Assembly: GCF_027744825.2 (NCBI RefSeq)
Contig: NC_071334.1
Coordinates: 70,593,437 to 70,657,436, forward strand
Source of the DNA: Synchiropus splendidus
Taxonomy: Eukaryota > Chordata > Actinopteri > Syngnathiformes > Callionymidae
Direction of reading: 5' to 3'
DNA: 64,000 nt
The notes under the pieces are model-generated. The model was not told the DNA's origin. It saw only the letters and a list, made by a program, of their open reading frames with translations, and did no database searches. This document shows, piece by piece, positions 1 to 12,900 of this stretch. The translations under genes and the position numbers were made by a program. How positions within the stretch are numbered: position 1 is the stretch's first letter; every line of letters begins with the position of its first letter.

Positions 1-100
1 CGGCCAGCGCCGCGCTGAGCGGCGAGGAGCCGGGGTTCATGGGAACGTAGTTGTCGTCTGAGTTTCCGCTGTCGGAGCGGGTCAGGGGGGTTCTGGTCCT
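1..100 (-). CDS. gab2: GAB2 coding exon 6 (truncated by window edge)
   Basis: Acceptor CTCCACAG|AGGACC, phase 0. It encodes [17 protein letters not shown] then [16 protein letters not shown]. The [19 protein letters not shown] block is a GAB2 signature, and YVPM is a phosphotyrosine site for the p85 SH2 domains. The exon continues beyond position 1. Confidence 0.92.
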
Positions 101-3100
101 CTGTGGAGGCACAGGTGATGGCGTGAGACCAGTGGGACTCACACACGGGTCGTCACCAAGTCATCTGATGATCTTCTCTTATACAGATCCCGTGGTCATC
201 TCTGACGAGCCACTGGGGGGCGCTCACCGCACAAAGTTGAACATCCACGACAGCAACATTAGCGCAGCGTGTAACTGTGTGTGCGCATGCGCCAGTGAGT
301 GAACCCTGTATATCTGCACTTGTGGGAAGCACTTCTCGGAAACAGCTTCTGTGTTGCTGGTGTGTGTGTGTGATTAAGCTTCAGTTGGAGGGTGAAAACA
401 TCCAAATAACTGACGTTAACAAACGTGTGTGTGCGAGCGACTCACCAGATACGAGCTGAAGCCGTCGTTGACCGACTCCACCGACTGACCCGAGCTGTTG
501 AAGAGGACCGGGCGGTGCTGACTGTTGGTCTCGAAAGACGAGCCTGAGCAGAGTCACAGCACCGCGTCAGCAACACACACCGTTACTCGGTCACACAACA
601 CGTGTACATGCTAGCTCAGCCCAGCTACTGGCTACATGCTAGCTTAGCCCCGCTATCGGCTACATGTTAGCTTAGCCCAGCTACTGGCTACATGCTATCT
701 TAGCCCAGCTACTGGCTACATGCTAGCTTAGCCCCGCTATCAGCTACATGCTAGCTCAGCCCAGCTACTGGCTACATGCTAGCTTAGCCCCGCTATCGGC
801 TACATGTTAGCTTAGCCCAGCTACTGGCTACATGCTATCTTAGCCCAGCTACTGGCTACATGCTAGCTTAGTCCAGCTACTGGCTACATGGTAGCTCAGC
901 CCAGCTACTGGCTACATGCTAGCTTAGCCCCGCTATCGGCTACATGTTGGCTTAGCCCAGCTACTGGCTACATGCTAGCTCAGCCCAGCTACTGGCTACA
1001 TGCTAGCTTAGCCCCGCTATCGGCTACATGTTGGCTTAGCCCAGCTACTGGCTACATGCTAGCTTAGTCCAGCTACTGGCTACATGTTAGCTTAGCCCAT
1101 CTACTGGCTACATGCTAGCTTAGTCCAGCTACTGGCTACATGTTAGCTTAGCCCATCTACTGGCTACATGCTAGCTTAGTCCAGCTACTGGCTACATGGT
1201 AGCTTAGCCCAGCTACTGGCTACATGCTAGCTCAACCCAGCTACTGGCTACATGCTATCTTAGCCCCGCTATCGGCTACATGTTAGCTTAGCCCAGATAC
1301 TGGCTACATGCTAGCTGGGTCCAGCTACTGGCTACATGCTAGCTTAGTACAGCTACTGGCTAGTCCAACTCAGAGAAACTCCAGTTTCTTTCCAGTAGTC
1401 AGACTAAGCAGTTTACATGCATTTTAAAAGTGAAATTTTAGCCGGACTAATGTGATGATTTGGTTTTTTGATCATGTGACCGTGCTCGCCGTGTTATGAA
1501 GCCCAACAACAGGAAGTTGAGCGGTTTGCACCGCACCAGTGTGTGGCGAGGAGCTCTGGATTCACCTCGGTGCAGCCGGATGTTCTCCACGGCCGGCAGC
1601 GTGTTCCTGCGCGGGATGACCGACGCGGCGGACGTGGTGTCTCCGTTCTGGCTGCCCACGGACTGAGGACTTCCCCACTGACTCTCCGAGCCCTGGCTGG
1701 GCTTGGGCGGCCGAGGCGGGGGGGCGCAGGAGGACTCGGAGCTGGACGGGGTCAAGGCGTTGTGGTTGCTGTCGAAGGCACGGGGGATTTGGTAGAAGGA
1801 TCCGGGCGGCGTGGGCAGGTCGTAGTTGTCGGCGGCGGCGAGGGCGTTGCAGGGCGTCTGGAAGGTGTAGACCTCCTCGCTCTCCAGCTCGGTCTCGCTG
1901 TGGGCCGACGCCTCGGAGCTGTAGCCCCGGGGGAAGACGTAGCAGGCCTCCGGGAGCGAGTCCTCGCTGGACGCCGCCGGGTGCTTCCCGGGCTTGGGCA
2001 GGCTGTAGAAGCCGTGCAGCTGCGCCCCCATCCCGTTCAGACAGTGCGAGAAGCCGTGAGAGAGTTTCTGGGCCGCCGAGTCGCTGCCGAGGAGCAGGTT
2101 ACTGCGGGAGGCCTGGGAGAAGCTGGCACTCCTGAAACACAGAGACCGGGCAGGCGTCAGCACCAGACCACGCCAGACTGCAGCTCCCTCTTGAAAACAA
2201 CAACAACAACAACAACGGCCTCCGAGTAAGTGACTTCACTCATGACTGTCTCAGCGAGTTTATCAGCCGAGAGTGTCAGTTCCACCTCATGTGTCCGGAG
2301 ATGGAGGCGGGCGAAAGGATGACACAGGATGATCATGCTTTCTCTGTCATTTGTTCCTGGTAATAGCCAAAATAGTCGAGTGTCAGTTGCTACCATTTTC
2401 CACCAATTCAAAGGGATTTTCTACAGGACTTTCAGCTCAGGTTCCTCTGGTGGTTATGAGCCTCAGGATTCTTTCAGTGAACCAAGTGAGCCGGGCTTAA
2501 AAAAGGTTGAAAACCGCTGCGAACGTGTGTCTTTCAATGAACAGCTGATGCTGAAGCTCAGAGATGAATGCAGGCGAGTCCCTGACTGTCCACTGGGTGT
2601 CGCCGCAGATGTTGACGTGTTCCACTGCAGTTTCCCACAGCTCCACTCGTGACCTGCAGGCTGACGTCACAAGGCCCCAATAAACCTCAGATCCAGATCA
2701 ACAGCGGCTGGGAGTCGACTTTTTGAGCTCGTGAGTGACGAGGGTCACATGATGGACTGGACCTCTGGGCCGTGACATCACCGTGACCGGATCAGCTGAA
2801 GCAGACGTCACAGGTAGGGTGGTGGGGGTTCGATTCCCCGCCTCCGCACGGCAGATTTACGCTCTGGCCCGCTGTCACGCGGGTCGCTGCGTGATGAATT
2901 GCCGCCTCAGCCTCAGCCTCATCGCTCATCGACCGAGGGCGGGAAACGTGAGGAGACTGCTGAGGAGGAGAAACTGCAGAGTCGGCTGCCGCTGGCAGGA
3001 AGCAGCTCATTGTGAACCGCTGAGGCTTGTTACAGAGGGAGCCCTCTGGTGGACGCCAACAACACCGCGTCTATCAAACTGGATTCACGTTGCGCCTCGC

Positions 3101-4614
3101 TGTCAACCACTCGACAACAAGTCTCCAGGTCAGTGAGTGAAGTCACTTCAGAGCTCACACTCGACACCTGAGAAGCGACAGACTCGCAGAACCAGAAGGC
3201 TTGGTTTAAGTTTCATAAAACGCACGCGCTTGAATGAAGAGGAAAAAAAGTCGCTTGTAGAAACATCAATTCAATTGTCACGGAATTCAAGGTCCTTGAA
3301 AGCGTGCTGCGCGTCCTGGAAGTAAGACGCATGAGACAAACAGCTGACTTGATCATGCTCGGAGGAACGACGCAGGTGTTTGCCTCTGTATATTTGTGAT
3401 CACCAACAGACGGCAAACATGAAGAACATTCGTATTTTCCATATAGAAACAGGAACGAAATGTGGTACGCTGCATCTAAGTGCATCAGGCCTGAGCACTG
3501 GAACTCAGCAGGGTCAAAGGCCTGCAGCAGCCCCGGCCACATGACAGGGCCGGCGGCTCCAGGAAGCGGCAGCCCCCTGCGCGCTGACCTGCTCTATGTG
3601 ATAACAGGAAACAGGACGCGTGCGGGTCGCGACCTCACCGTGCGCCCTCCGTCTTCCTGCTCATGCACTGGTGGAGGAGGAGGTAGTCCTGGGGGGCGCT
3701 GTGGGGCAGCGAGCTGTGGTGGGCGTGTCGCACCGGCACATCGAAGGTGAAGAGGACCGGCTGGCTGGAGTGGACGGGTCCGGCCGACTTCCTGTCGGCG
3801 CTCAGCGAGCCGCCCACGTCGGCGCCGACCGAGCGCGGCAGCTGTTGCAGCCGTCCGTCTGCAGAGGAGAGAACCAGAGGTCACTTGAGGTCACCGTCAC
3901 TCAGCAAGGCGCGAACTCAAGTACGCACGCGGCGTAAGCAGCTCGCGGAGATCACGTGCACTACTGTGCCGCTAAAAAGCGTGATGATGTCATGACATTT
4001 AGCCAAAGCAGCAGCGCGATACTAGCTCACTTGTTGGCTACAAGATGACATGCTGACAAACAAGAACGCTTGGGACGGGGATCAACAGCTAAACGTCGCT
4101 CCAGCGTAGCGGGCCGTGCTAACGCGACGCCTTGTTCACGTAGCACAAGCATAGGTGTGTTGCTAAGCTAATTAAAACAGTTTGGGCAGATGAGGTGGCG
4201 CGTGACAGCCGTCCGCCGCCGCTCGCTCGCGTTCCTCTTCTTCTGGGGAGGAGAAGAGCAGCAGCGCTAACACGACCTTGTCTTGTACTCAGCGGCTCTC
4301 AGTCCACTTCCGATCAATAGAGATGAGGGACTAGCCTCGCGGGACCAAAGCAAATAGCCCTGCTGCTCTGGGGGAGGAGGGGGAGGGAGGGGGGGATTCC
4401 AGTGGGCCCTTAGATTGATTTGATGGAGATGATTTGAGAGAGAGGGAGAGGGAACAGAGAGAAACAGGAATCAAGCAAGCAAGAGAGACAGAAGGAGAGA
4501 CAGGGAGAGAGGGATGGAGAGAGGTACAGAGAGGGGAGAGAGATACAGAGGGATCAAGCAGGAGAAAGAGACAGAGGGAGAGAGAGAAAGAGGTGAGTGA
4601 GAGAGAGGGGGAGT

Positions 4615-4657
<43 letters not shown>

Positions 4658-6643
4658 GGGGACAGAGGGGGAGTGAGAAAGAAAGAGAGAGGGAGAGAGC
4701 AAGTGAGAGAGAGAGAGACATGGGGACAGAGGGGGCTTGAGAGAGAGGGGAGAGAGAGAAACAGAGGGAGAGAGAGAGTCCATTTGCTGAATGAGGTCAC
4801 ATCCAGCCTGAGGGGGGACCAGGCCTGTGCTGTGGGGGGGGTGTCCACTCCATCAGCACACACGGGCCGGGACGCCCCTCATCCCCGCACTAATGACCCT
4901 CAATTAGGCCATTGTTCCCAGCGACTCTCCTCCTCCTCCTCCTCCATCACGGCGGCACTGACACACGACTGATCTATCGATCGGACCCTGCCCTCCCCTC
5001 CCCCCACACCAGCTGGATCCAGCTTTCGCTCCTCACGGCTGCTGCGGACTCTGGCTGCATCAGCATCTCATGGTTCTGACCCGTGAGGAGAGAGAGGCCC
5101 CTGGAGGCCACTGAAGTGGCACCACGTCCGTCTGACCCAGTACCGTGCTGGTCTCCACCTCCAGAGCCGGGGCCCTGGGTTCTGCTCCGGCGGCCTCTCA
5201 GTGGAGTCGGTGGAGCTTCCAGAGGGGGGCAGCTGGTCCCCTGGACCACAGGAGCTGGGGCCCGACCCCCCAGCCAAGTGTTCTGGACCTCGTGATGCCG
5301 CAGGACCAGTTATGAACACCAGAACTGAGCATCAGAGGACGTGGAATCAGAGTCACGTGTGAGAGACGCCACAGTCACATCAAACGGGCCTCAGACATTC
5401 CTGAGCCCAAACAGAACCACGCGGGTCACGGAGGTCCCAGTTCAGGAACCTCCTCTGCTCCTCATCCAATAGATGCTCCTGTCAGGAGGCCAGTTCTACA
5501 TCCCAGAGGTCACTGCGTACAAGGCCGCCTTTGTCGTCGTGGGGGCGGGGCCTGGGCAGGCACTTCCTGTCCAGTGATGGCGGGAAGCATGAACCTCTAA
5601 TGTGATGAAAGCATCATTGACTCCAAACGTCTACTTCCTGCCATCTTGGATTGGGGCGAGACCACTGGAACGCAACGTGAGCGATGTCAGTTGATCAGTT
5701 GAGATGGGGTCGCAGGTGTGGAGCGGCAGCCATTTTTGTAGTCCTTAATGCTCCGTCTCAGTAAAACAGAGCTTCTTGAACTGATCATAAACATTGGTGA
5801 GTCAGTTGGAGCAAAGTGCAGGAGAAATGGAAAGACTTCCTGAACACCTGCAGCTCCCTCAAGGACTGCAGGGGGCGCCAGAGTTTGAGAGTCTCACAGT
5901 AACCAGTTTAGCTCTCAGGGCCTCACAGACTCTTCCCGTCTCACTTGGGTCGACCCCCTTGACCACTCGAACCTGCTGCATGGCTGGGCCCTGACCACCA
6001 GGGGGCGGAGCCAGGCAAGGCCAGGACCTATTCTCACTGATGGAGGGAACACAGAGCGAGCCTGAGGTGCCGTGCTACACATGTTAGCATGCTATAGATG
6101 TTAGCATGACGGCGTGAGGCGACCCCGCAGAGGGGGGCCCAGAGGGCTCCTTCCCTCAGGAACCGAGCCAGTGGAGTCAGAGCCGAACTCCAGTCGTCGA
6201 GGACGAGCGAAACCATCGGCTCAGCTGACGCCAGTGATTTCAGGCTCATCATGAAACCAATGTTTCTGAGATGAGAAGGAAAACTCCTCGTTCCAAGACA
6301 CTAGCGTCTCGTGTCGTTTGTCAATCGGACTGAGCTCAGCAGGTCGCAGCTGCTATATATATATATATATATTAGTGGTGGGACTTTAATGAGTCAATTA
6401 CGATTAATAATTACAACATTATTACGATTAATTAATTACAAAAAAATATATATATATATTTATTTTTTTCTTTTGTTCAGGGATGGCTCCATCATTGGAT
6501 TCAGTCATATATCAGATTCATTCACACTGAAAAATGTGGCTTCTTGTGGCAAATATTCTGATACCATTCAACTGAGATGAATTGAGATGAATTCATCACA
6601 ATTCTCCAACTAACTAGATTTTTTAAAATCTCACTCCTAATAC

Positions 6644-6675
<32 letters not shown>

Positions 6676-6921
6676 ATATCAGACTTTTTCTCTCTTTATT
6701 CTTACATGTATTAATATTCTTGTGAGGACCGGTCTTTTAGCCATGTGTTTTGGAGGGTTAGGTTTCAGGGGAGAGGCTGGGGAAAGGGTGATGGTGGTCC
6801 CCACAAAGCATAAAGATGTGACTGTGCGTGAGTTCAAACGGCCGATGAGGAGCCGAACAAAGCCTGTGATTGACAAGACAGTGTTCCATTCATTAGATTG
6901 TGCTCGGGGGCAGGTCTCCCC

Positions 6922-6956
<35 letters not shown>

Positions 6957-9900
6957 CTGTTTGCCTTCCTATCTTAGTGAGGACCATCACCCTTTCCCCA
7001 GCCTCTCCCCCTAAACACAGGGCTCACCTGAACCAGGAGTCGGGACCAAGAAGCCAGTTAGAACCACCTGGTTATTTTGCAGTTTCAGTGAAGGGTTGGT
7101 CCCCACATGTACAGCTAAGCAGACACACACACACACACACACACAGCCATGGAAGTGAGTCTCTCCTCCCAGTGATGGCTGCGGAGGCTGAAACTGCAGT
7201 GTAAAATCAATACCAACAGAAGGCGGTGAGCAGAGCTGCCATGTTGGAGCGCAGCCTCAGATAAACACCGTCCTTCCCTGCTGCCATGTTGGGTCTGGAG
7301 GTCTTGATGCCACTCTGGACACCAGTCACCGTCAAAGACAGGACCCCACCTGAGTCAAGGCCGGAACGTCAAGTCAAGTCACACAGTCTGAGGCCCCTCG
7401 ACCTCCAGGTCCCTGGCGAGTGACCCCCGACACCAGACCTCCCCCCTGCTGCTTTCAGACGAAGACACACGGGGTCAGAGGACCAGAGGACCGGAGCTCC
7501 AGATCCAGCTGCCACAACTGGACCAAGCTGCCTTCAGAGGAGAGGGACCATGTGACCCTCTGCGGGACAGGTCTGGTTCTGAACAGACCAAACAACGACT
7601 CTGAAACACCCTGAGGAGTCTGTCTCGGAACCACGAGTCAGCAGTCGTTCAAGTCTCTCCGCGTCTGACTGGACCTCAGGAGAAGACGCTCAGCGTGAGG
7701 ATGAGGAGCCACACAGTGAAACGCTCGCTGCCATATGACAGCAGCTAGACAGGAAGTGGGACCAACTTAACAGGAAGTGGGCCCAACCAGACAGGAAGTC
7801 TCGCTTCACCTCTAACTTGCAGTATAAACAAGATTAGCATCAGAAACAAGACTGAAACCCTCATCACCTGGAGAGACACAGATTTATGCGAAATTTGAAT
7901 AAGTGGAAAATGGCAAACATGGAGCTTAATAAAGAGAGCGAAACAATGTGGCGATAAAAAACTCATCCAGGGGGATATGGAATGACAGGGGGGAGGTTTA
8001 AAACCTCCTGCACACGCTGCACTCTTAGCTTGGAATGGAAACACAAGTGGCTTCTGCTTCTCAGTAGCTTGATGCTAGCTTGAGCTTAAGCTGTGAGGCG
8101 GCCTGACCAAGTCAGCAGAGCGACTTGTTGACTGTTGCGCTCTCATCTGCACATCTGCTTTGGATCATCTGGCCGTGTCGCACTTCACAGACGATTGACC
8201 ATGTGGAGCCACGCTAACGTCTCACAGCGGCCAGATGGCAGCGGCTCCGGCGCCATGAGACGACCTCCGCTATCATGCCACCACGGTGAGGCTCACCTGG
8301 AGCCGACATGCTAGCAACATTTCCACACTTGGCTCAGGTGCGAACACAACGGAAGCACTCACTGGAAGCTCACGCCGCTGACGACAGCAATGCTAACCAT
8401 TTCTGGAAGACACTGCACTTGGAAGACCTTCTACAGCGGCCGACGGCGACACACTGGAAAGCAAGACGCGGCTGGCGAGAGGAATCGTACCGCTGTTGTC
8501 GTCCGACTGGTTGAAGCCACACAGCTGGCAGATGGAGCGAACCCACTTGTTCATCTCCACCTCCGTCTCGGCCACCAGGTAGAAGGTCCGGTCGGAGGTC
8601 TTGATGTCGAAGACGAAGCTGTCCTGGAACTCCTTCCTCTTGAAGGTCAGCCCGGCGTCCACCTGCTCGCAGCAGTGCAGGTCGATGACCCGGATGGGCT
8701 TCTTGGAGTGGTCGTTCTTGTAGTACTCCAGGACGTCGGGGTCGCCGCTCATGCGGCCGCTGCGGAGGATGAACCAGCGCTTCTTCCAGGCCTGCGGGGA
8801 GAGGAGAGTGAGAGGTGCTCACACACAGCTGAGACACACACACACACAGACACGCACCAGCCTCACAGCCCAGCGTGTGTGTGTGTGTGGTCTACAGGTT
8901 GATCAACACTTCCTGCGCTGCGTCACACATCAACAACAACTTCCTTCAAACCTCCATAAAAAAAAACTGCGTCCCTGTTGAATAAAAATAATAACTGCAT
9001 TAGAAACAGAAACAATAATTAGCCTAACTCCATTACAAAATTCAAAAATAACAATATTGGCTGCCATAGCTTCTTACAATAGGTGTTTATGTTTCCTGAG
9101 TGTCTCCTCAAGATCAGGCCTTTAGCTTGGACTCTGAAACAGGGCGTCCAAAGCTTTGCTCGTGCAGCGAACAGCAACGCTCCCCAGCGCAGCCCGCTGC
9201 ACGGCAGTAGGGACGTGGGGGAGGAGCTTCCTGCCCAAATCTTCCGCCCACTAAAAAGCCCTGAGTTAGTTTAGTAACCAACTGTTTACAGTGTGGAACT
9301 TAATCTGCAGTTTCCTCCTGTCACCAGCGTCACACATCCCACCAACCACAGCGCTTCCATGCCGTGAGTCTGGTGATTTGCCAGATGTGGAGAACCGCCA
9401 GATTACAAACATGGTGGCCAAGCTACGGCTGCAAAAGGCTCGAGAATAGACAGATTTCGATCATATTTTGTGAAATTACTGGGTTGAAACACTCTTCCTA
9501 TGGAGAGCAGTGTGTTGACTGTAGGTTTGGGTGATAGGGACCAAAAAAGTTATCAGGATAAATGTCATTTCAGCGATAACGATAATGATCAGGATAAAGC
9601 CATGTTCCTTCTCCTCCATGTGTTGGACACTACAGTCTCACTGTTTGATGATGGAACTCAGGAGTGGAGTTTGTCTCCAACACCATGGTTTGTTGACGTC
9701 TCAATAGAAGAGTGAACTCTGCAGTGCAGAGATGAGAAACTCAATGTTTCAGGTCTCTGGTAGAAGCCGCTGGTGTCTGACAGGCTGCTCTGCCAGCTTT
9801 ATTTAGGGCTTCAATGGAGCCCTCTGTCTGTCTGTCTGTCTGTCTGCTGTGTCTCATGTCTCTGAACAGTTGAACTATGGAGCAGTCTGGACACAGTTCC

Positions 9901-12900
9901 TAGATGCTGCTGAAGAAACATGAGAAACCATCGGGTGAAGAAATGATCATGGAGTCAGAGTCTATTCTCCAGATCATGATCCAAACTGTCAGTCCTTTGT
10001 CTTGTGGGATGAAAAACCTTCTCACAATTCTCCATGAAGCAAAGAGGTTCCTCTCCAGAAAGCCTTCGGCGTGCAGCGGGTCGGCCCCGGGGCCTCCTCC
10101 CACTGGCTGGATGATAACATCGTTGTCACCTGGCGACTGCTGCTTTAGCCTCGCGTGCCAAATGCACCATACGATGACTGGAGTCTCTAGCGCCACCAGT
10201 CCCAGCGGCTGCTGGAGGAGGAGGGATGGAGTGCCTCCTGCCCCGGTGCCACCCCTGGCCCGGAGTCAGCAGCAGAGAGAAGCCAGACTGGTTCCTGACA
10301 GGTGTGAGAGGCGAGTCACTTGAGCAAACACCACGTGTCACAGGACCGGGAGTCTCCTCGCAGAGTCAGTGGCTGTGACGCACGCCGTCATGGCTGCGGG
10401 CTGGTGAGCGGAGGAAGACTCGCCGGGAAGGGAAATGGAGGCCGGGTGGGCGGTCGGCAGGAGGGGTGGAGAGGGAGGGGGTTGGACATGTGCCAGTGAT
10501 GCGCTTCCGCGCTGCGCTCCCCCGACCCTCCCCCCACCGCTGCAAGGCTCTTCACAACAGAAGCTCCAGGAAACGTCTCCTAGCTAACGTGTCAGCTGCA
10601 GAGAGGGGGCGCCCTCGAACCAAACTATCTGCAAGGCTGACGGGTGAGAGACAAATATATCAAGTCACATGACCCGACCTTTCCTCAAAAACTCTCCAGC
10701 TCCAACCCGTGACCAGAGTCCCAGCAGCTGAGTCTCCGCTGGAGTGGGTGAGTCACGGTCAGCTCTGACAGGCCTCAGCTGGAGTTCAGATGACTCCCTT
10801 CTCTGAGGACCAGTGCTGCGCGGCCTCAGCTCCTAAATCTCCTCTCTCTATAAATATTTAAGCAGCCGCCGGCGCACAGGTCCGGAGCCACGACAGCGCC
10901 GGGCCGAGTCACTGGCTTCATGCACAGCGACTTGTGGAGTTGGACCGGAGCCCGTGTGCAGAGGTCGGCCACTGGCTCACCAGGGGCTCTCAGTGTAGGT
11001 TCCTGCCACGACATCACGGCGTGTCACCGCCACAACAACAACAACAACCGACCAACATCTCCCAGTGAGTCAGTTGGAAAGAACGGAATCCGTTAGCGAC
11101 ACGACGCAACTCGTGGCGGTCCTCACAGAGGACATGCCAAAGCAAGGGGCATGACCCCACCAGAGTGGCAGGAGAGGAGAGGAAGTGAAGCCAGCAAGGC
11201 CGGGTCCAACAGCTCAAGAATGACGGAGCTGCTTCTGGGAGAACGCTGACCGTGCGAAAAGGGAAGCGCTGACTCAGCCATTTTCAGGCAGAAGCGGCGC
11301 CACAACGCGGCTCTCAGAACCGTTTTAGATCTAACACGGCGGAGGTGCTGGAGTAGGACCATGGCTGCACTCGAGGGACCTGCTGTCCCCCACCCCCCCT
11401 CATCCAAGCAACACTGAGGGTGTAGAACACAGGGAACTGGCCTCTTTAGCAAGTGGACTGGATGAAGCTAGCGCTGCGTCCGGCGAGTCTGTGATGGGTC
11501 AGGACACTCGCATGACTAGCTAACTGCAGGTCAACCAACCGGGGCTGAGCTCAGCCGCAGGACTCTGCACACACCACACATGATCATTGGGAGTCGTAGT
11601 GAGTCAGTAATAACTGAGTCTAACTCTCCGTCCAAGATGGCTGCCCTCCTCACATTCTGCACTGGAAGATGACTTCCTGGGTTCCAACGATGATCCCAGG
11701 TCCATGTTCAGACCCGGCTGGACCATGACCAGAGCAGGTCCAGACCCAGAACAGGCAAGGATCAGGTCCAGACCTGCATCAGATCAAGGTCTAGACCTGG
11801 ACAAAGTCCAGTCCCTGACCAGGCCTAGGTATAGGTCAGGACCAGGTCCAGACCCAAACAAGGGGCAGACATGGTCCAGATCAGACCCAGGCTGGACCAG
11901 TTCAGACCCAGATCTGGTTCAGATCCAGACCGGACCCCTACCCAGGGTGGATCAGGTCCAGACCCACACCAGGACCAGACCAAGTCCAGACCCAGAGCAG
12001 GTTGAGGTCCAGACCTGAACAAAGTCCAGTCCCAGAGCAACAGCAGCCACAGGTCTATTTCCGACCTGAGGAAGGAAGCCCTCTGCAAACAAATCCACAG
12101 GCAACAATATTCAGCATCTAAAAAAAGAAGGATCAAACATGCCTCTATTTCTGCCGACAACAATGGGTTTGGGGGAAAACCAACAAGCTCTGGGTTCACA
12201 TGAAGATACAGCGGCGCAGACGTGACCTTCACCAGTCGCACCTCGCTGGAGTGGCTTTGGCTCGTGTTCTTCTTCTGGAGTCCACTTCAACGTTGAGGAT
12301 CTTCTGGAGCCACCTGAGACCAGAACATCTGAGGGGCCCCGAGCCTCGAGGATGACGTCACCACAGAAGCGAGCAGCACGGCCTGCGGGCGCGGCTCCGA
12401 CACCTGTTTACTGTCAGGATCATCTGGTGTACAACCGCCACGAGAGGTTCCCTGGTGGATCCAGGCTAAACAATCGTCTGAGGCGTGTCGTCACACCTGC
12501 GTGCGTGTGTCGTAGTAGTAGCTGAGTCAACAGCCCCGATGACGAACGTCAGTCAACATGTTTTCAAACGTCTGTGAGCAAACACGCCGGCCATGTTATT
12601 CCAGGTAAGGATCGCTCTATTGACCCACAAGATTAGCCTGCAGAACACACACACACACAGCTGCACAAACAGCAGAGCCGCCGCCATCCAGGCGAGCCCT
12701 GCCTGCACCAGACGCACCCGGGCTCCAGAGGGCTCCAGGCTCAGAGCCGGGCCACCGGACCCGCGGCTGACTGGACACCAGCCGACGCCCACAAAGCTCA
12801 CCGGCCCACGATAATATCACGCTACGCCACCGCTGATATGTTGCAAGAGTTTCCATCAATGATATATGGTGATGTGTGTGAGTGAAACCACCTCCAGTCC

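Larger units (their letters stand above)
3859..8490 (-). other. GAB2 intron 2
   Basis: A 4.6-kb intron holding the GA-rich tract at 4430-4785, a short transposon-like element at 6373-6639, and a CA/GTCCCCAC repeat cluster at 6650-7140. The segments 4790-6340 and 7150-8490 show no gene that I can support. Confidence 0.7.

Noticed and set aside
601..1365. CRISPR-like regular repeats
   Set aside because: Units are contiguous with no unique spacers, in a vertebrate intron; it is a minisatellite.
1543..2229. 228-codon plus-strand frame
   Set aside because: It is the antisense shadow of GAB2 exon 4, which has clear homology on the minus strand.
4331..4863. Ser/Leu-rich minus frames
   Set aside because: Caused by the GA-rich tract.
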